From Brevibacillus aydinogluensis (GTDB taxonomy: Bacteria > Bacillota > Bacilli > Brevibacillales > Brevibacillaceae): a stretch of DNA of 64,000 nt. This document shows, in pieces, positions 32,831 to 41,686 of this stretch (its first letter is position 1; every line of letters starts with the position of its first letter). The stretch is taken from assembly GCF_031954365.1 (NCBI RefSeq), contig NZ_JAUSVZ010000004.1; one strand, 5' to 3'. Position numbers and translations under genes: made by a program. The notes beneath the pieces are model-generated. The model was given only the letters and a program-made list of their open reading frames with translations. It ran no database searches and was not told the origin of the DNA.

Positions 32831-34483
32831 GTGACTACAAAAGATTGTACCGAACTGTACCGGAAGTGGCAACAAGAGCTGGCCGAGCGTCTGGCAAAGA
32901 CGCCGGAGCGCAAACAGCGCTTTGCCACCTCGTCGGACATTGAAATAGATCCGCTGTATGTGCCGGATCAGATTGATGACGCTTACATGGAAAAGATTGG
33001 TTTCCCAGGCCAATATCCCTACACTCGCGGCGTTCAGCCCAACATGTACCGCGGCCGCTTGTGGACGATGCGCCAATACGCCGGATTCGGTTCGGCGGAG
33101 GAGACCAACAAACGCTTTCGCTACCTGCTGGAACAGGGACAAACCGGGCTCAGTGTAGCGTTTGACCTGCCAACGCAGATCGGGTACGACTCCGACCATC
33201 CCATGGCCGCCGGCGAGGTGGGCAAGGTGGGGGTGGCGATCGATTCGCTCGAGGACATGGAGACCCTGCTGGCGGGAATTCCGCTCGACAAGGTGAGCAC
33301 GTCAATGACGATCAACGCACCCGCATCCGTGCTGCTGGCAATGTACATTGCCGTGGCCGAAAAGCAGGGGGTACCGTCGGAAAAATTGTCGGGCACGATT
33401 CAAAACGACATTCTCAAGGAGTACATCGCGCGCGGCACGTACATCTTTCCGCCAAAACCGTCGATGCGGCTGATTACGGACATCTTTGGCTACTGCGCCA
33501 AACACGTGCCCAAGTGGAATACCATTTCCATCAGCGGCTACCACATTCGGGAGGCCGGGTCCACCGCCGTGCAGGAAGTCGCTTTTACGCTTGCGGACGG
33601 CATCGCCTATGTGGAAGCGGCGCTGCAGGCCGGACTGGACATCGATCAATTTGCGCCGCAGTTGTCGTTTTTCTTCAACGGGCACAACCACTTCTTTGAG
33701 GAGATCGCAAAATTCCGGGCAGCACGCCGGATGTGGGCGCGTCTGATGCGGGAGCGTTACGGGGCCAAGAATCCGAAGTCGTGGCAGTTCCGCGTCCACA
33801 CCCAGACGGGCGGTTCGACGCTGACTGCGCAGCAGCCGGACAACAACATCGTTCGCGTAACCATCCAGGCCTTGGCCGCAGTGTTGGGCGGCACGCAAAG
33901 CCTGCACACCAACTCGCGCGACGAGGCGCTCGCCCTGCCGACGGAGGAGTCAGCGCGAATTGCGCTCAGAACGCAGCAGATCATCGCTTTTGAAAGCGGT
34001 GTGACCGACACTGTCGATCCTCTGGCCGGTTCGTATTACGTCGAGTATCTGACGGACCAGATTGAGTCCAGAGCGCTGGAATACTTGGAGAAAATCGAGC
34101 AGATGGGCGGAGCGGTGGCTGCCGTGGAAGCGGGCTACATGCAGCGGGAAATTCAAAAACAGGCCTACGAAACGCAGCGGAAGATCGAATCGGGCGAAGA
34201 AAAAGTGGTCGGCATGAACTGCTTCCAACTGGAACACGAGCCGCAGCCAGAACTGCTTCGCGTCGATCCGGCTTTGGGCCGCAAACAAAAGGAGCGCCTG
34301 GATGCGCTTCGGGCGCGTCGCGACAACCTCGCTGTTGAGCAAACGCTCAATCAGTTGAAAGCGGGCGCGGAGGGGACGGAAAACCTCATGCCGCTGATCC
34401 TGGAGTGTGTCCGCAGCTACGCCACCATCGGCGAAATCTGCGGCGTGCTGCGCGAGGTGTTCGGCGAGTACCGCGCCGTATAG
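32831..34483 (+). CDS. Methylmalonyl-CoA mutase, catalytic subunit (without B12 domain)
   Basis: 550 residues, the TIM-barrel substrate-binding subunit. Hallmarks: FPGQYPYTRGVQPNMYRGRLWTMRQYAGF, SVAFDLPTQIGYDSDHP, ISISGYHIREAG, RVHTQTGGSTLTAQQP and SLHTNSRDEALALPTE. It starts at GTG 32831 after a G-rich site. The cobalamin-binding domain is missing and is supplied by the next gene. The mutase isomerises methylmalonyl-CoA to succinyl-CoA; the active-site Tyr in the YTRGVQP segment agrees with a methylmalonyl-CoA rather than an isobutyryl-CoA enzyme, though specificity is inferred. No meaB/argK chaperone gene is in the window. Confidence 0.9.
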   Translation: MTTKDCTELYRKWQQELAERLAKTPERKQRFATSSDIEIDPLYVPDQIDDAYMEKIGFPGQYPYTRGVQPNMYRGRLWTMRQYAGFGSAEETNKRFRYLLEQGQTGLSVAFDLPTQIGYDSDHPMAAGEVGKVGVAIDSLEDMETLLAGIPLDKVSTSMTINAPASVLLAMYIAVAEKQGVPSEKLSGTIQNDILKEYIARGTYIFPPKPSMRLITDIFGYCAKHVPKWNTISISGYHIREAGSTAVQEVAFTLADGIAYVEAALQAGLDIDQFAPQLSFFFNGHNHFFEEIAKFRAARRMWARLMRERYGAKNPKSWQFRVHTQTGGSTLTAQQPDNNIVRVTIQALAAVLGGTQSLHTNSRDEALALPTEESARIALRTQQIIAFESGVTDTVDPLAGSYYVEYLTDQIESRALEYLEKIEQMGGAVAAVEAGYMQREIQKQAYETQRKIESGEEKVVGMNCFQLEHEPQPELLRVDPALGRKQKERLDALRARRDNLAVEQTLNQLKAGAEGTENLMPLILECVRSYATIGEICGVLREVFGEYRAV

Positions 34484-34528
34484 GGACAGCCGCTGTCGAG
34501 GATTCAGAAGTGAACAAGGGGGATCAAC

Positions 34529-35380
34529 ATGGAACGAACCATTCGCGTACTGGTAGCCAAACCGGGACTGGACGGCCATGACCGCGGCGCTCTGGTGGTC
34601 GCGCAAGCGCTGCGGGACGAGGGCATGGAAGTAGTCTATACCGGGCTAAGGCAAACGCCCGCACAGATTGTCAATGCCGCCATACAGGAGGACGTGGACG
34701 TCATCGGCCTGTCGTGTCTGTCGGGTGCCCACAATGAACTGTTTCCGGAAGTAGTCCGCCTGCTTAGGGAGCAGGGGGCGGACGACATTCTCGTCATCGG
34801 CGGCGGAGTGATTCCGCAGGAGGACATTCCCTATCTGAAATCGCAGGGGATTGCCGAGGTCTTTACCCCTGGGACGCCGACGCGGGTGACCGCCGATTTC
34901 ATCCGCTCTCATGTGAAGCGCAAGCGGATGAGCCTGCTGCCTGCTCCCAACAAGATTGCCCACATCGGCATCGCCGTCAAAAGCCTGGACGATGCCCTTC
35001 CGTTCTACACCGAACAGTTGGGGCTGCCGCTTTTGGGGACGGAAGAAGTGGCTTCGGAACAGGTACGGGTGGCGTTTTTGGGAATCGGCGAGAGCCGCAT
35101 CGAGCTCCTGGAGCCGCTCGGTCCGGACAGCCCGATCGCCCGTTTCATCGAAAAGCGGGGTGAAGGCATTCATCACATTGCCCTCGACGTGGACGATGTG
35201 AACGAGCGCTTGCTCCGTTTGCGCGAAAACGGCGTTCCGCTCATCCATGAAACGGCCAAACCGGGTGCCCACGGTGCGCAGATTGCTTTCCTGCACCCCA
35301 AGGGGGCGCATGGCGTCCTATACGAATTGTGTCAGGCTCCGAAAGCATCTGCGAGCAAGGAGGAAACGGCGCATGAGTGA
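34529..35380 (+). CDS. Fusion: mutase B12-binding subunit plus methylmalonyl-CoA epimerase
   Basis: 283 residues. Residues 1-135 are a cobalamin-binding domain with DGHDRG (Asp15, His17 as lower ligand, Gly20) and GLSCLSGAH and VIGGGVIP. Residues about 142-275 are a vicinal-oxygen-chelate epimerase: HIGIAV with His145, GEGIHHIALDV with His215/216, and VLYELC with Glu266 as likely metal ligands. The epimerase converts (2S)- to (2R)-methylmalonyl-CoA, the mutase substrate, so the fusion joins two consecutive steps. ATG 34529 follows AAGGGGG. It overlaps the carboxylase gene by eight bases. Confidence 0.9.
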   Translation: MERTIRVLVAKPGLDGHDRGALVVAQALRDEGMEVVYTGLRQTPAQIVNAAIQEDVDVIGLSCLSGAHNELFPEVVRLLREQGADDILVIGGGVIPQEDIPYLKSQGIAEVFTPGTPTRVTADFIRSHVKRKRMSLLPAPNKIAHIGIAVKSLDDALPFYTEQLGLPLLGTEEVASEQVRVAFLGIGESRIELLEPLGPDSPIARFIEKRGEGIHHIALDVDDVNERLLRLRENGVPLIHETAKPGAHGAQIAFLHPKGAHGVLYELCQAPKASASKEETAHE

Positions 35381-36929
35381 AGCGATGTACGAAAAAATCA
35401 ACGACATGTATGAACGGAAGCGGAAGGTAGAGATGGGCGGCGGCGACGAAAAAATCGCCGCCCAGCACAACCGGGGCAAACTGACGGCCAGGGAACGGCT
35501 GGACCTCCTGCTCGATCCGGACAGTTTCGTGGAACTGCAGCCGTTCGTCAAGCACCGGGCCACCCACTTCGGCATGGACAAGCTGGAGGCCCCAGGCGAA
35601 GGCGTGGTCACCGGTTATGGCAAGATTAACGGCCGCCTGGTGTACGTGTTTGCCCAGGACTTCACCGTTTTCGGCGGAGCTCTAGGGGAAATGCATGCCA
35701 GAAAGATCGCGAACATCATGGATTTGGCGGCGAAAAACGGCGCTCCGATCATTGGTCTGAACGACTCCGGAGGCGCGCGGATTCAGGAAGGGGTCGTCTC
35801 TCTGGACGGGTACGGCCATATTTTTTACCGCAATTCCATTTACTCCGGGGTTGTCCCGCAAATCTCCGTCATTCTCGGTCCGTGCGCGGGCGGGGCGGTG
35901 TATTCGCCGGCCATCACCGATTACGTCTTTATGGTGGAGAAGACGTCGCAGATGTTTATCACCGGTCCCAAGGTAATTGAGACAGTCACCGGCGAAAAAA
36001 TCTCCAGCGAAGACCTGGGCGGTGCATCGGTTCATTCCGCCATCAGCGGCAACGCTCATTTCACGGCGGAGACGGAAGAGGACGTGCTCCAGCAGGTGCG
36101 CCGTCTGCTCACCTTCCTTCCGCAAAACTACCGGGAGGAACCGCCGTGCGTACCGTACGACGGAGACCCGGGCGATTGGCTGGAAGAGCTGATCGAGCTG
36201 GTGCCCGTGGCCGGAACGAAAGTGTACGACGTGAAAAAAGTGCTGGAGAAAGTGGTGGACCACGGCGACTTTATGGAAGTGCAGCCCAATTTTGCCCGCA
36301 ACATCGTGGTCGGTTTCGGCCGCATCAACGGTCAAAGCGTGGGGCTGATCGCCAATCAACCCAAAGTGATGGCCGGCGGGCTGGATATCGATTCTTCGGA
36401 CAAACTGGCCCGGTTTATCCGCACGTGTGACGCCTTTAACGTGCCGCTGATCACGTTTGTGGACGTCACCGGCTTTTTCCCGGGCATCAATCAGGAGCAC
36501 GGCGGAATCATCCGTCACGGGGCAAAAATCTTGTACGCCTATTCAGAGGCAACCGTGCCGAAAATCAGCGTAATCACGCGCAAGGCGTACGGCGGGGCGT
36601 ACGTTGCGCTCAACTCCAAGGCAATCGGGGCAGACGTGGTCTACGCCTGGCCGAACGCGGAGATTGCCGTGATGGGGCCGGAGGGGGCAGCGAACGTCAT
36701 CTTCGCCCGGGATATCGAGCAAAGCGACGACCCGGCTGGCACGCGGCAGGCGAAGATCGCCGAATACCGCGAAAAATTCGCCAATCCGTACGTCGCGGCA
36801 GAGCACGGCATGGTGGACGACGTGATCGATCCGCGTGAAACGCGCAAGTACCTGAGGCTGTCATTGGAAATGCTGAGAAACAAACGGGAGCAGCGGCCTG
36901 CCAAGAAGCACGGCAACATCCCGTTGTGA
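35373..36929 (+). CDS. Acyl-CoA (propionyl-CoA) carboxylase carboxyltransferase subunit
   Basis: 518 residues with N- and C-terminal crotonase-like carboxyltransferase domains. Signatures are GKLTARERLDLLLD, FGGALGEMHARKI, NDSGGARIQEG, GPCAGGAVYSP, and in the C-half VDVTGFFPGINQEHGGIIRHGAK and KAYGGAYVALNSK. It corresponds to YqjD/MmdA/PccB. It starts at ATG 35373, nine bases after AAGGAGG. With the epimerase and mutase it links propionyl-CoA and methylmalonyl-CoA to succinyl-CoA; the biotin carboxylase and biotin carrier subunits are not in the window. Confidence 0.92.
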   Translation: MSEAMYEKINDMYERKRKVEMGGGDEKIAAQHNRGKLTARERLDLLLDPDSFVELQPFVKHRATHFGMDKLEAPGEGVVTGYGKINGRLVYVFAQDFTVFGGALGEMHARKIANIMDLAAKNGAPIIGLNDSGGARIQEGVVSLDGYGHIFYRNSIYSGVVPQISVILGPCAGGAVYSPAITDYVFMVEKTSQMFITGPKVIETVTGEKISSEDLGGASVHSAISGNAHFTAETEEDVLQQVRRLLTFLPQNYREEPPCVPYDGDPGDWLEELIELVPVAGTKVYDVKKVLEKVVDHGDFMEVQPNFARNIVVGFGRINGQSVGLIANQPKVMAGGLDIDSSDKLARFIRTCDAFNVPLITFVDVTGFFPGINQEHGGIIRHGAKILYAYSEATVPKISVITRKAYGGAYVALNSKAIGADVVYAWPNAEIAVMGPEGAANVIFARDIEQSDDPAGTRQAKIAEYREKFANPYVAAEHGMVDDVIDPRETRKYLRLSLEMLRNKREQRPAKKHGNIPL

Positions 36930-37000
36930 TCCGGCTGTTTATGGAAGCCTTCCGACGTTTGATTGTCAGGCAGCAGGTTGGCAGGGGTTGCGGGAATACA

Positions 37001-37029
37001 TGGTGTAAAAAAATTTTTTGCGGTATACT
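37001..37029 (+). promoter_or_regulatory. Candidate promoter upstream of the M20 peptidase gene
   Basis: TGGTGT (37001-37006), 17 bases, TATACT (37024-37029). The spacer contains A7T6, an intrinsically bent tract. It would give a leader of about 190 bases before the peptidase gene. Confidence 0.4.
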
Positions 37030-37223
37030 GGTACATGTAGGCAAGGTAGGAAGGTGAATGTTCCGGGCCATGGCGGCAAAAGCGTGCGGCATGTGCGTAA
37101 AAAGCCAGGACACGTCCGCATCGCTGGTGCGCCGGACCGGGATTCCCGCAAAAATCTGGACCCTGCCGGCTATGGTGCTATTGATCCCTGCGCGGCAGGA
37201 CATCTTTCAGGGAGGAATCGGGT

Positions 37224-38339
37224 GTGATCAACCAGGAACGTTTGCTAAACGAGTTTCTGGAGCTCGTCCAAATCGACAGCGAAACCAAACATGAGGCGGC
37301 CATTGCCAAGGTGCTGAAGGAAAAATTGACGGACCTGGGCTTTACGGTGGAGGAAGACGACGCGGCTGCCAAAACTGGCCATGGCGCAAACAACCTGATC
37401 GCAACGCTGGAAGGCACCGCCCCAGGGCCGGTCATTCTGTTCAGCAGCCACATGGACACGGTCGTGCCGGGCAACGGCGTCAAGCCGCAGGTGCGCGACG
37501 GGTACGTCTACTCCGATGGGACAACCATTCTCGGCGCTGACGACAAGGCCGGCATCGCGGCGATTTTTGAAGCGCTGCGCACGTTGAAAGAGAAACAATT
37601 GCCGCATCCGACGATCCAGATCGTATTCACGGTGGGCGAAGAATCGGGACTCGTTGGTTCCCGTGCGATGGATTCCAGCTTGCTGAAGGCGGAGATGGGC
37701 TTTATCCTGGATTCTGAGGGACCGGTGGGCAAGATCACGGTTGCCGGAGCGGGGCAGTATCGGATTGTGACAAAAATCTACGGCAAGGCTGCTCATGCAG
37801 GCGTCAATCCGGAGGACGGCATCAGCGCCATCACCGTCGCCAGCAAGGCCATTTCCCGCATGCCGCTGGGCCGCATCGACGCGGACACGACCGCCAATGT
37901 CGGCCGGTTTGAAGGCGGCAAGGCATACAACATCGTGACGGACTACGTGGAAGTCTGGTCCGAAGCGCGCAGCCTGGTAATGGACAAGCTGGAGGCGCAG
38001 GTGAAAAAGATGACCACCGCCTTTGAAGAAGCGGCGGCAGAAATGGGGGCGCGCTGCGAAAACGACGTGATCTTCATGTATCACGGCTACAAATTCAACG
38101 AAGAGACGCCGGTGGTGCAAAAGGCAATCGCTGCCGTGAAGCGCGTGGGCCGCGAACCGGAGTTGATTGCCAGCGGCGGCGGCAGCGACGGTAACATTTT
38201 CAACGGGTTCGGCATTCCGAGCGTGAACTTTGGCATCGGGTACGAAGAAATCCATACGAAAAACGAACGCATGCCGATTGCGGAACTGAACAAGGCAGCA
38301 GAGCTGGTGCTGGCGATTATCGCTGAAGTGCTGGAGTAA
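37224..38339 (+). CDS. yqjE: M20 family peptidase, YqjE/PepT-like
   Basis: 371-residue dinuclear zinc exopeptidase of the peptidase T-like group. Ligand motifs in order are SSHMDT, GADDKAG, VGEESGLVG, LDSEGPVG and EEIHTKNE, with a dimerisation domain inserted near 180-290. It starts at GTG 37224, nine bases after GGGAGG. It is downstream of the carboxylase gene, as yqjE follows yqjD in B. subtilis. It has its own terminator. Confidence 0.92.
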   Translation: MINQERLLNEFLELVQIDSETKHEAAIAKVLKEKLTDLGFTVEEDDAAAKTGHGANNLIATLEGTAPGPVILFSSHMDTVVPGNGVKPQVRDGYVYSDGTTILGADDKAGIAAIFEALRTLKEKQLPHPTIQIVFTVGEESGLVGSRAMDSSLLKAEMGFILDSEGPVGKITVAGAGQYRIVTKIYGKAAHAGVNPEDGISAITVASKAISRMPLGRIDADTTANVGRFEGGKAYNIVTDYVEVWSEARSLVMDKLEAQVKKMTTAFEEAAAEMGARCENDVIFMYHGYKFNEETPVVQKAIAAVKRVGREPELIASGGGSDGNIFNGFGIPSVNFGIGYEEIHTKNERMPIAELNKAAELVLAIIAEVLE

Positions 38340-38354
38340 GCAATGCAGTGTGCG

Positions 38355-38388
38355 GGCCGGGTACCCTGAGTGGGGTCCCGGCCTTTTT
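38355..38388 (+). terminator. Terminator after the M20 peptidase gene
   Basis: GGCCGGG (38355-38361) pairs with CCCGGCC (38377-38383), the inner CCC pairs with GGG, and TTTTTG follows. Confidence 0.88.
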
Positions 38389-38537
38389 GTACGCGTGCGG
38401 GCAGTGAAAAAGCCTGGCCTTAGCCGCTTGGCAAAAGGAAGCCGATCGCGGGAGCACACAAATGATTGGGCAAGCCATGCCAAACATAGACTGATCATGA
38501 GAAGACCCTGAAACGGCGGAAGAAGGGAGGAAGTGAC

Positions 38538-39725
38538 ATGCTTCGCGTGGCTGCGGGGATGGTGACAGAGGTACGGGAAAAACGGACGGGTGTGCAAATC
38601 CTGGACGTGCGCCTGCACGACAGCGGCCTCGTCGAACCGGCCGTCTCGTTTTTCGACGAAGATCTCGCCGCGGGCGACGAGGTTCTGGTGAATACGACCG
38701 CTGTACGGCTGCAGCTGGGAACGGGCGGGTTTCACATCGTCATCGGAAAAACGAGGAGAACCGTCGAAGACGATCTGTCCCCGGGAGCGTGGGGCCACGT
38801 GATGAAAATGCGCTACGCGCCCTCGCAGCTGGCCGTCGATACAGTGGAAGAGCAGGACAGCCCGTACCATGAACGGTTTTGTGATGAATCGCTATCACTG
38901 GAGGGAACGCCCGTGCTGATCGGCGAACTGCACAGCCTGCTTCCGGCTGCCGCAGCGGCGGTCGCATGGGCGGCACCGGAAAAACGTCAGGTGTATGTAA
39001 TGCCGGACGCCGCTTCCCTGCCGATCGCCCTGAGCCGGCAGGTGGCGCGCCTAAAGTCAGCAGGCGTGCTGGCGGCGACCGTCACCGCGGGACACGCCTG
39101 GGGCGGCGACAGGGAAACCGTGACGATCCACAACGGCCTCCTGGCGGCCCGGCATGTGGAACAGGCGGACGTGATCCTGTGCTTTCTCGGCCCGGGTGTG
39201 ACCGGAACAGGGACGCCGCTGGGCTTCTCGGGCATGCAGTTGGCGGAGGTGATTCACGCCGTCTCCCTTCTGGGCGGCATCCCGTTTTTCATCCCCCGTC
39301 TCAGCTTTGCCGATCCCCGCAAACGCCACTTTGGCATCAGCCATCACACGCGGACCGTTCTCGGCCGTTTTGCGCTGCGGCCGGTGCTGTTGGCAGTGCC
39401 CGAATTTGGCGACGGACGCGACGACATTGTCCGCAGTCAAACGGCTGAGCTGATCCGCAGCGGCAGTCATCTGGCCGTAAGCAGGCCGGCGCCGGATCAT
39501 GAACAGCTGGAGCGGTTGGAGCAGACATTTGGCCTGTCGTTTGTCACGATGGGCCGGCACTGGCGGAACGATCCGGCCCCGTTTCAGGCGGCTGTTCTGG
39601 CCGCAGATCTCGCGGTGCAGAGCGCTCCCTTTTTGGCCGAATGTGCTAGCGGCGGGACGCACCGCTGCGCCGGGCCAGATACTCTTGCAGCGTTAGCTCT
39701 TTTTTTGACCAGGAGCGGAGTGTAG
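38538..39725 (+). CDS. DUF3866 family protein
   Basis: 395 residues, soluble, no signal peptide. Matches the DUF3866 family found in Firmicutes and Actinobacteria; features seen are the beta-rich N-terminus (MLRVAAGMVTEVREKRTGVQ), CFLGPGVTGTGTPLGFSG near the middle, and FGISHHTRTVLGRFALRP. Molecular function is unknown. ATG 38538 follows GGGAGGAA. Its last 80 bases are overlapped on the other strand by the mciZ-like gene. Confidence 0.82.
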   Translation: MLRVAAGMVTEVREKRTGVQILDVRLHDSGLVEPAVSFFDEDLAAGDEVLVNTTAVRLQLGTGGFHIVIGKTRRTVEDDLSPGAWGHVMKMRYAPSQLAVDTVEEQDSPYHERFCDESLSLEGTPVLIGELHSLLPAAAAAVAWAAPEKRQVYVMPDAASLPIALSRQVARLKSAGVLAATVTAGHAWGGDRETVTIHNGLLAARHVEQADVILCFLGPGVTGTGTPLGFSGMQLAEVIHAVSLLGGIPFFIPRLSFADPRKRHFGISHHTRTVLGRFALRPVLLAVPEFGDGRDDIVRSQTAELIRSGSHLAVSRPAPDHEQLERLEQTFGLSFVTMGRHWRNDPAPFQAAVLAADLAVQSAPFLAECASGGTHRCAGPDTLAALALFLTRSGV

Positions 39726-39786
39726 CGCGGATTTCCCACGCTTTGCCGACCATGCGCAGATGCTTTTCGCTGACATAGGTTTTCAT
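39646..39786 (-). CDS. mciZ: MciZ-like inhibitor of FtsZ
   Basis: 46 residues. The core MVGKAWEIRATLRSW is nearly the same as the core of B. subtilis MciZ (LVGKAWEIRAKLKEY, recalled). MciZ is a sigma-E-dependent mother-cell peptide that caps FtsZ filaments and blocks ring assembly during sporulation. CGGAGGCG is eight bases upstream of the ATG. The position also fits: mciZ is next to nudF in B. subtilis. A TCATATT upstream could be a sigma-E -35, but I see no matching -10. The C-terminal tail (LARRSGASRR) is longer and basic. Confidence 0.85.
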   Translation of the reverse strand: MKTYVSEKHLRMVGKAWEIRATLRSWSKKELTLQEYLARRSGASRR

Positions 39787-39888
39787 CCCAATACGCCTCC
39801 GATACAATAAGGGTGGACAAGTGTCTTGCTCCACAATATGAGGCAGCCGGACGCGTTTAGAACCAGATCTCGTAAAAGGATGATGAGC

Positions 39889-40446
39889 GTGAGCGATCAA
39901 GACCGTTTATACGAAAAGACCATCAGCAGTCAGACGATTTACGACGGACGGATTATCAAGGTAAAGGTGGATGAGGTGCTGCTGCCCAACGGCAAAACGG
40001 CAAAGCGGGAAATTGTCAATCACCAGGGAGCGGTGGCCGTTCTGCCGCTGACGCCGGACGGCAAGATGGTCGCCGTGCGCCAGTTTCGCAAACCGCTGGA
40101 GCGGACCATCGTGGAGATTCCGGCAGGCAAACTGGAGCCGGGGGAAGAGCCGCTCACCTGTGCCAAGCGCGAACTGGAAGAAGAGACAGGGTATCAGGCC
40201 GCCAGTTATGAGCTCCTGAGCTCGTTTTATACGTCACCGGGGTTTGCCGACGAACTTATGCACGTCTACGTGGCGACGGGACTGACAAAAGGGGAAAGTC
40301 GTCCGGATGAAGACGAGTTTGTCGAGGTGCTGGAGCTGACGCTGGAAGAGGCGAAGGAACTGCACCGCACGGGAGAGATTTGCGACGCCAAGACCGTCGC
40401 CGCCCTGTTTGCCTGGGAGAATCGGGTGCTGCATGAACGTGGTTGA
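39889..40446 (+). CDS. nudF: ADP-ribose pyrophosphatase (Nudix)
   Basis: 185 residues from GTG 39889, eight bases after AAAAGGA; ATG 39880 and 39883 are closer in-frame alternatives. The Nudix box is GKLEPGEEP with CAKRELEEETGY (about 80-102), and the family-specific FYTSPGFADELMHVYVA follows it. It hydrolyses ADP-ribose to AMP and ribose 5-phosphate. It overlaps the nuclease gene downstream by 14 bases and is divergent from mciZ. Confidence 0.93.
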   Translation: MSDQDRLYEKTISSQTIYDGRIIKVKVDEVLLPNGKTAKREIVNHQGAVAVLPLTPDGKMVAVRQFRKPLERTIVEIPAGKLEPGEEPLTCAKRELEEETGYQAASYELLSSFYTSPGFADELMHVYVATGLTKGESRPDEDEFVEVLELTLEEAKELHRTGEICDAKTVAALFAWENRVLHERG

Positions 40447-41629
40447 CAGACGGCTGCCGCGCTACTTCTGTGACATGCACATCCACATCGGCGGGACGAA
40501 GAGCGGCAAACCGGTCAAAATCACCGCATCCCGGCAGATGACCCTGACGCGGATTCTGGAAGAAGCGTCCGAGCGAAAAGGCATGGACGTCATCGGGATC
40601 ATCGACGCTCACGCTCCCGAGGTGCAGGAAGAGCTGATTGGCCTGCTGGAAACGGGAGCGGCCGAAGAGCACAGGGATGGCGGCGTTCAGTACAAGCAGA
40701 CCCTGCTGATTCTCGGATGCGAAGTGGAGATCAAAGAACCGGGACGAGGAGAGGCCCACTTCCTCTGTTACCTGCCGAACGTGGGGGAGATGCGCCTTTT
40801 TACCGACTGGCTGTCCCGACGCTGCAAAAACGTCAATCTCAGCTCCCAGCGGATCGGAGCCACGCTGCGGGAACTGCAGGAGAGGGTGGCCGAAGGAGGC
40901 GGCGTGCTGGTTCCGGCCCATATTTTCACGCCGCACAAAGGCCTGTACGGCAGCTGCACCGACTCGCTTTCGGAGGTGGCGGAGCCCTCTACCATCCCGG
41001 CCGTCGAGCTGGGGCTGAGCGCCAATACGGACATGGCCGACCGATTGACGGAGCTGCATGACAAGACATTCCTGACCAATTCGGACGCCCATTCGCTGGC
41101 GAAAATCGGCCGCGAGTATCAGGCGATGGCCATGGCCGAACGCTCGTTTCGGGAGTGGATGCGGGCTTTGCGCAGGGAAGCGGGGAGAGGCGTCGCTGTC
41201 AACTACGGTCTTCATCCGCAGTTGGGGAAGTACCATCAGACTGCCTGCCAATCGTGCCAATCGACACTTCCGGCAGACGCTGATGGCCGCTGTCCGCAGT
41301 GCGGCTTCAAACGGGTGGTCCGGGGCGTCTTTGACCGGATTGAACAGTTGGCTGATTGCCCGGCCGGCGTCCATCCGCCGTTTCGTCCCCCGTACGTGGA
41401 ACAGGTGCCGCTGGAGTTCATTCCCGGAGTAGGCCCGAGGCTGCGTGACAAGCTGTACTGTGCGTTTGGGACGGAGATGAACATTCTTCACCGGGTGGGC
41501 AGGGAAGAACTTGCCGGCGTGGTCGGTGAGCGAATCGCGGATCTGATCGTCCAGGCCAGGGAAGGGCGGCTGAACGTCAAGGCCGGAGGAGCCGGCACGT
41601 ACGGCAGGATCGTGACAGGCAAGGCATAG
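40433..41629 (+). CDS. Endonuclease Q-like PHP-domain protein (TIGR00375 family)
   Basis: 398 residues. A PHP metal domain (FCDMHIHIGGTKSGK near the N-terminus, IDAHAPEVQEEL, VPAHIFTPH, LTNSDAHS) is followed by a zinc ribbon (CQSC and CPQC, about 270-290) and a helix-hairpin-helix (FIPGVGPRLRDKL, about 330). This is the layout of EndoQ, which nicks DNA 5' to deaminated bases; bacterial versions occur in Bacillales (YqxK-like). Activity is inferred from homology. It starts at ATG 40433 inside the end of nudF. Confidence 0.86.
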   Translation: MNVVDRRLPRYFCDMHIHIGGTKSGKPVKITASRQMTLTRILEEASERKGMDVIGIIDAHAPEVQEELIGLLETGAAEEHRDGGVQYKQTLLILGCEVEIKEPGRGEAHFLCYLPNVGEMRLFTDWLSRRCKNVNLSSQRIGATLRELQERVAEGGGVLVPAHIFTPHKGLYGSCTDSLSEVAEPSTIPAVELGLSANTDMADRLTELHDKTFLTNSDAHSLAKIGREYQAMAMAERSFREWMRALRREAGRGVAVNYGLHPQLGKYHQTACQSCQSTLPADADGRCPQCGFKRVVRGVFDRIEQLADCPAGVHPPFRPPYVEQVPLEFIPGVGPRLRDKLYCAFGTEMNILHRVGREELAGVVGERIADLIVQAREGRLNVKAGGAGTYGRIVTGKA

Positions 41630-41652
41630 GCGCCCGGACTTCCGCATAAGCT
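41624..41652 (+). promoter_or_regulatory. Weak candidate sigma-E promoter of spoIIM
   Basis: GCATAGG (41624-41630), 14 bases, CATAAGCT (41645-41652), compared with KMATATT-N14-CATACAMT. The match is partial, but spoIIM is sigma-E controlled in B. subtilis. Confidence 0.3.
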
Positions 41653-41686
41653 GTACAGTAATCAGCGTTGCGGGAGGGGAAACGGC

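Noticed and set aside
37058..37294. 78-codon frame before and overlapping the M20 peptidase start
   Set aside because: It has a possible ribosome site but no similarity or membrane/domain features, so I list it only as a leader question, not as a gene.
39786..39889. Sigma-E promoter for the mciZ-like gene
   Set aside because: A TCATATT is present on the minus strand, but no CATACAMT-like -10 stands at 13-15 bases, so I do not call it.
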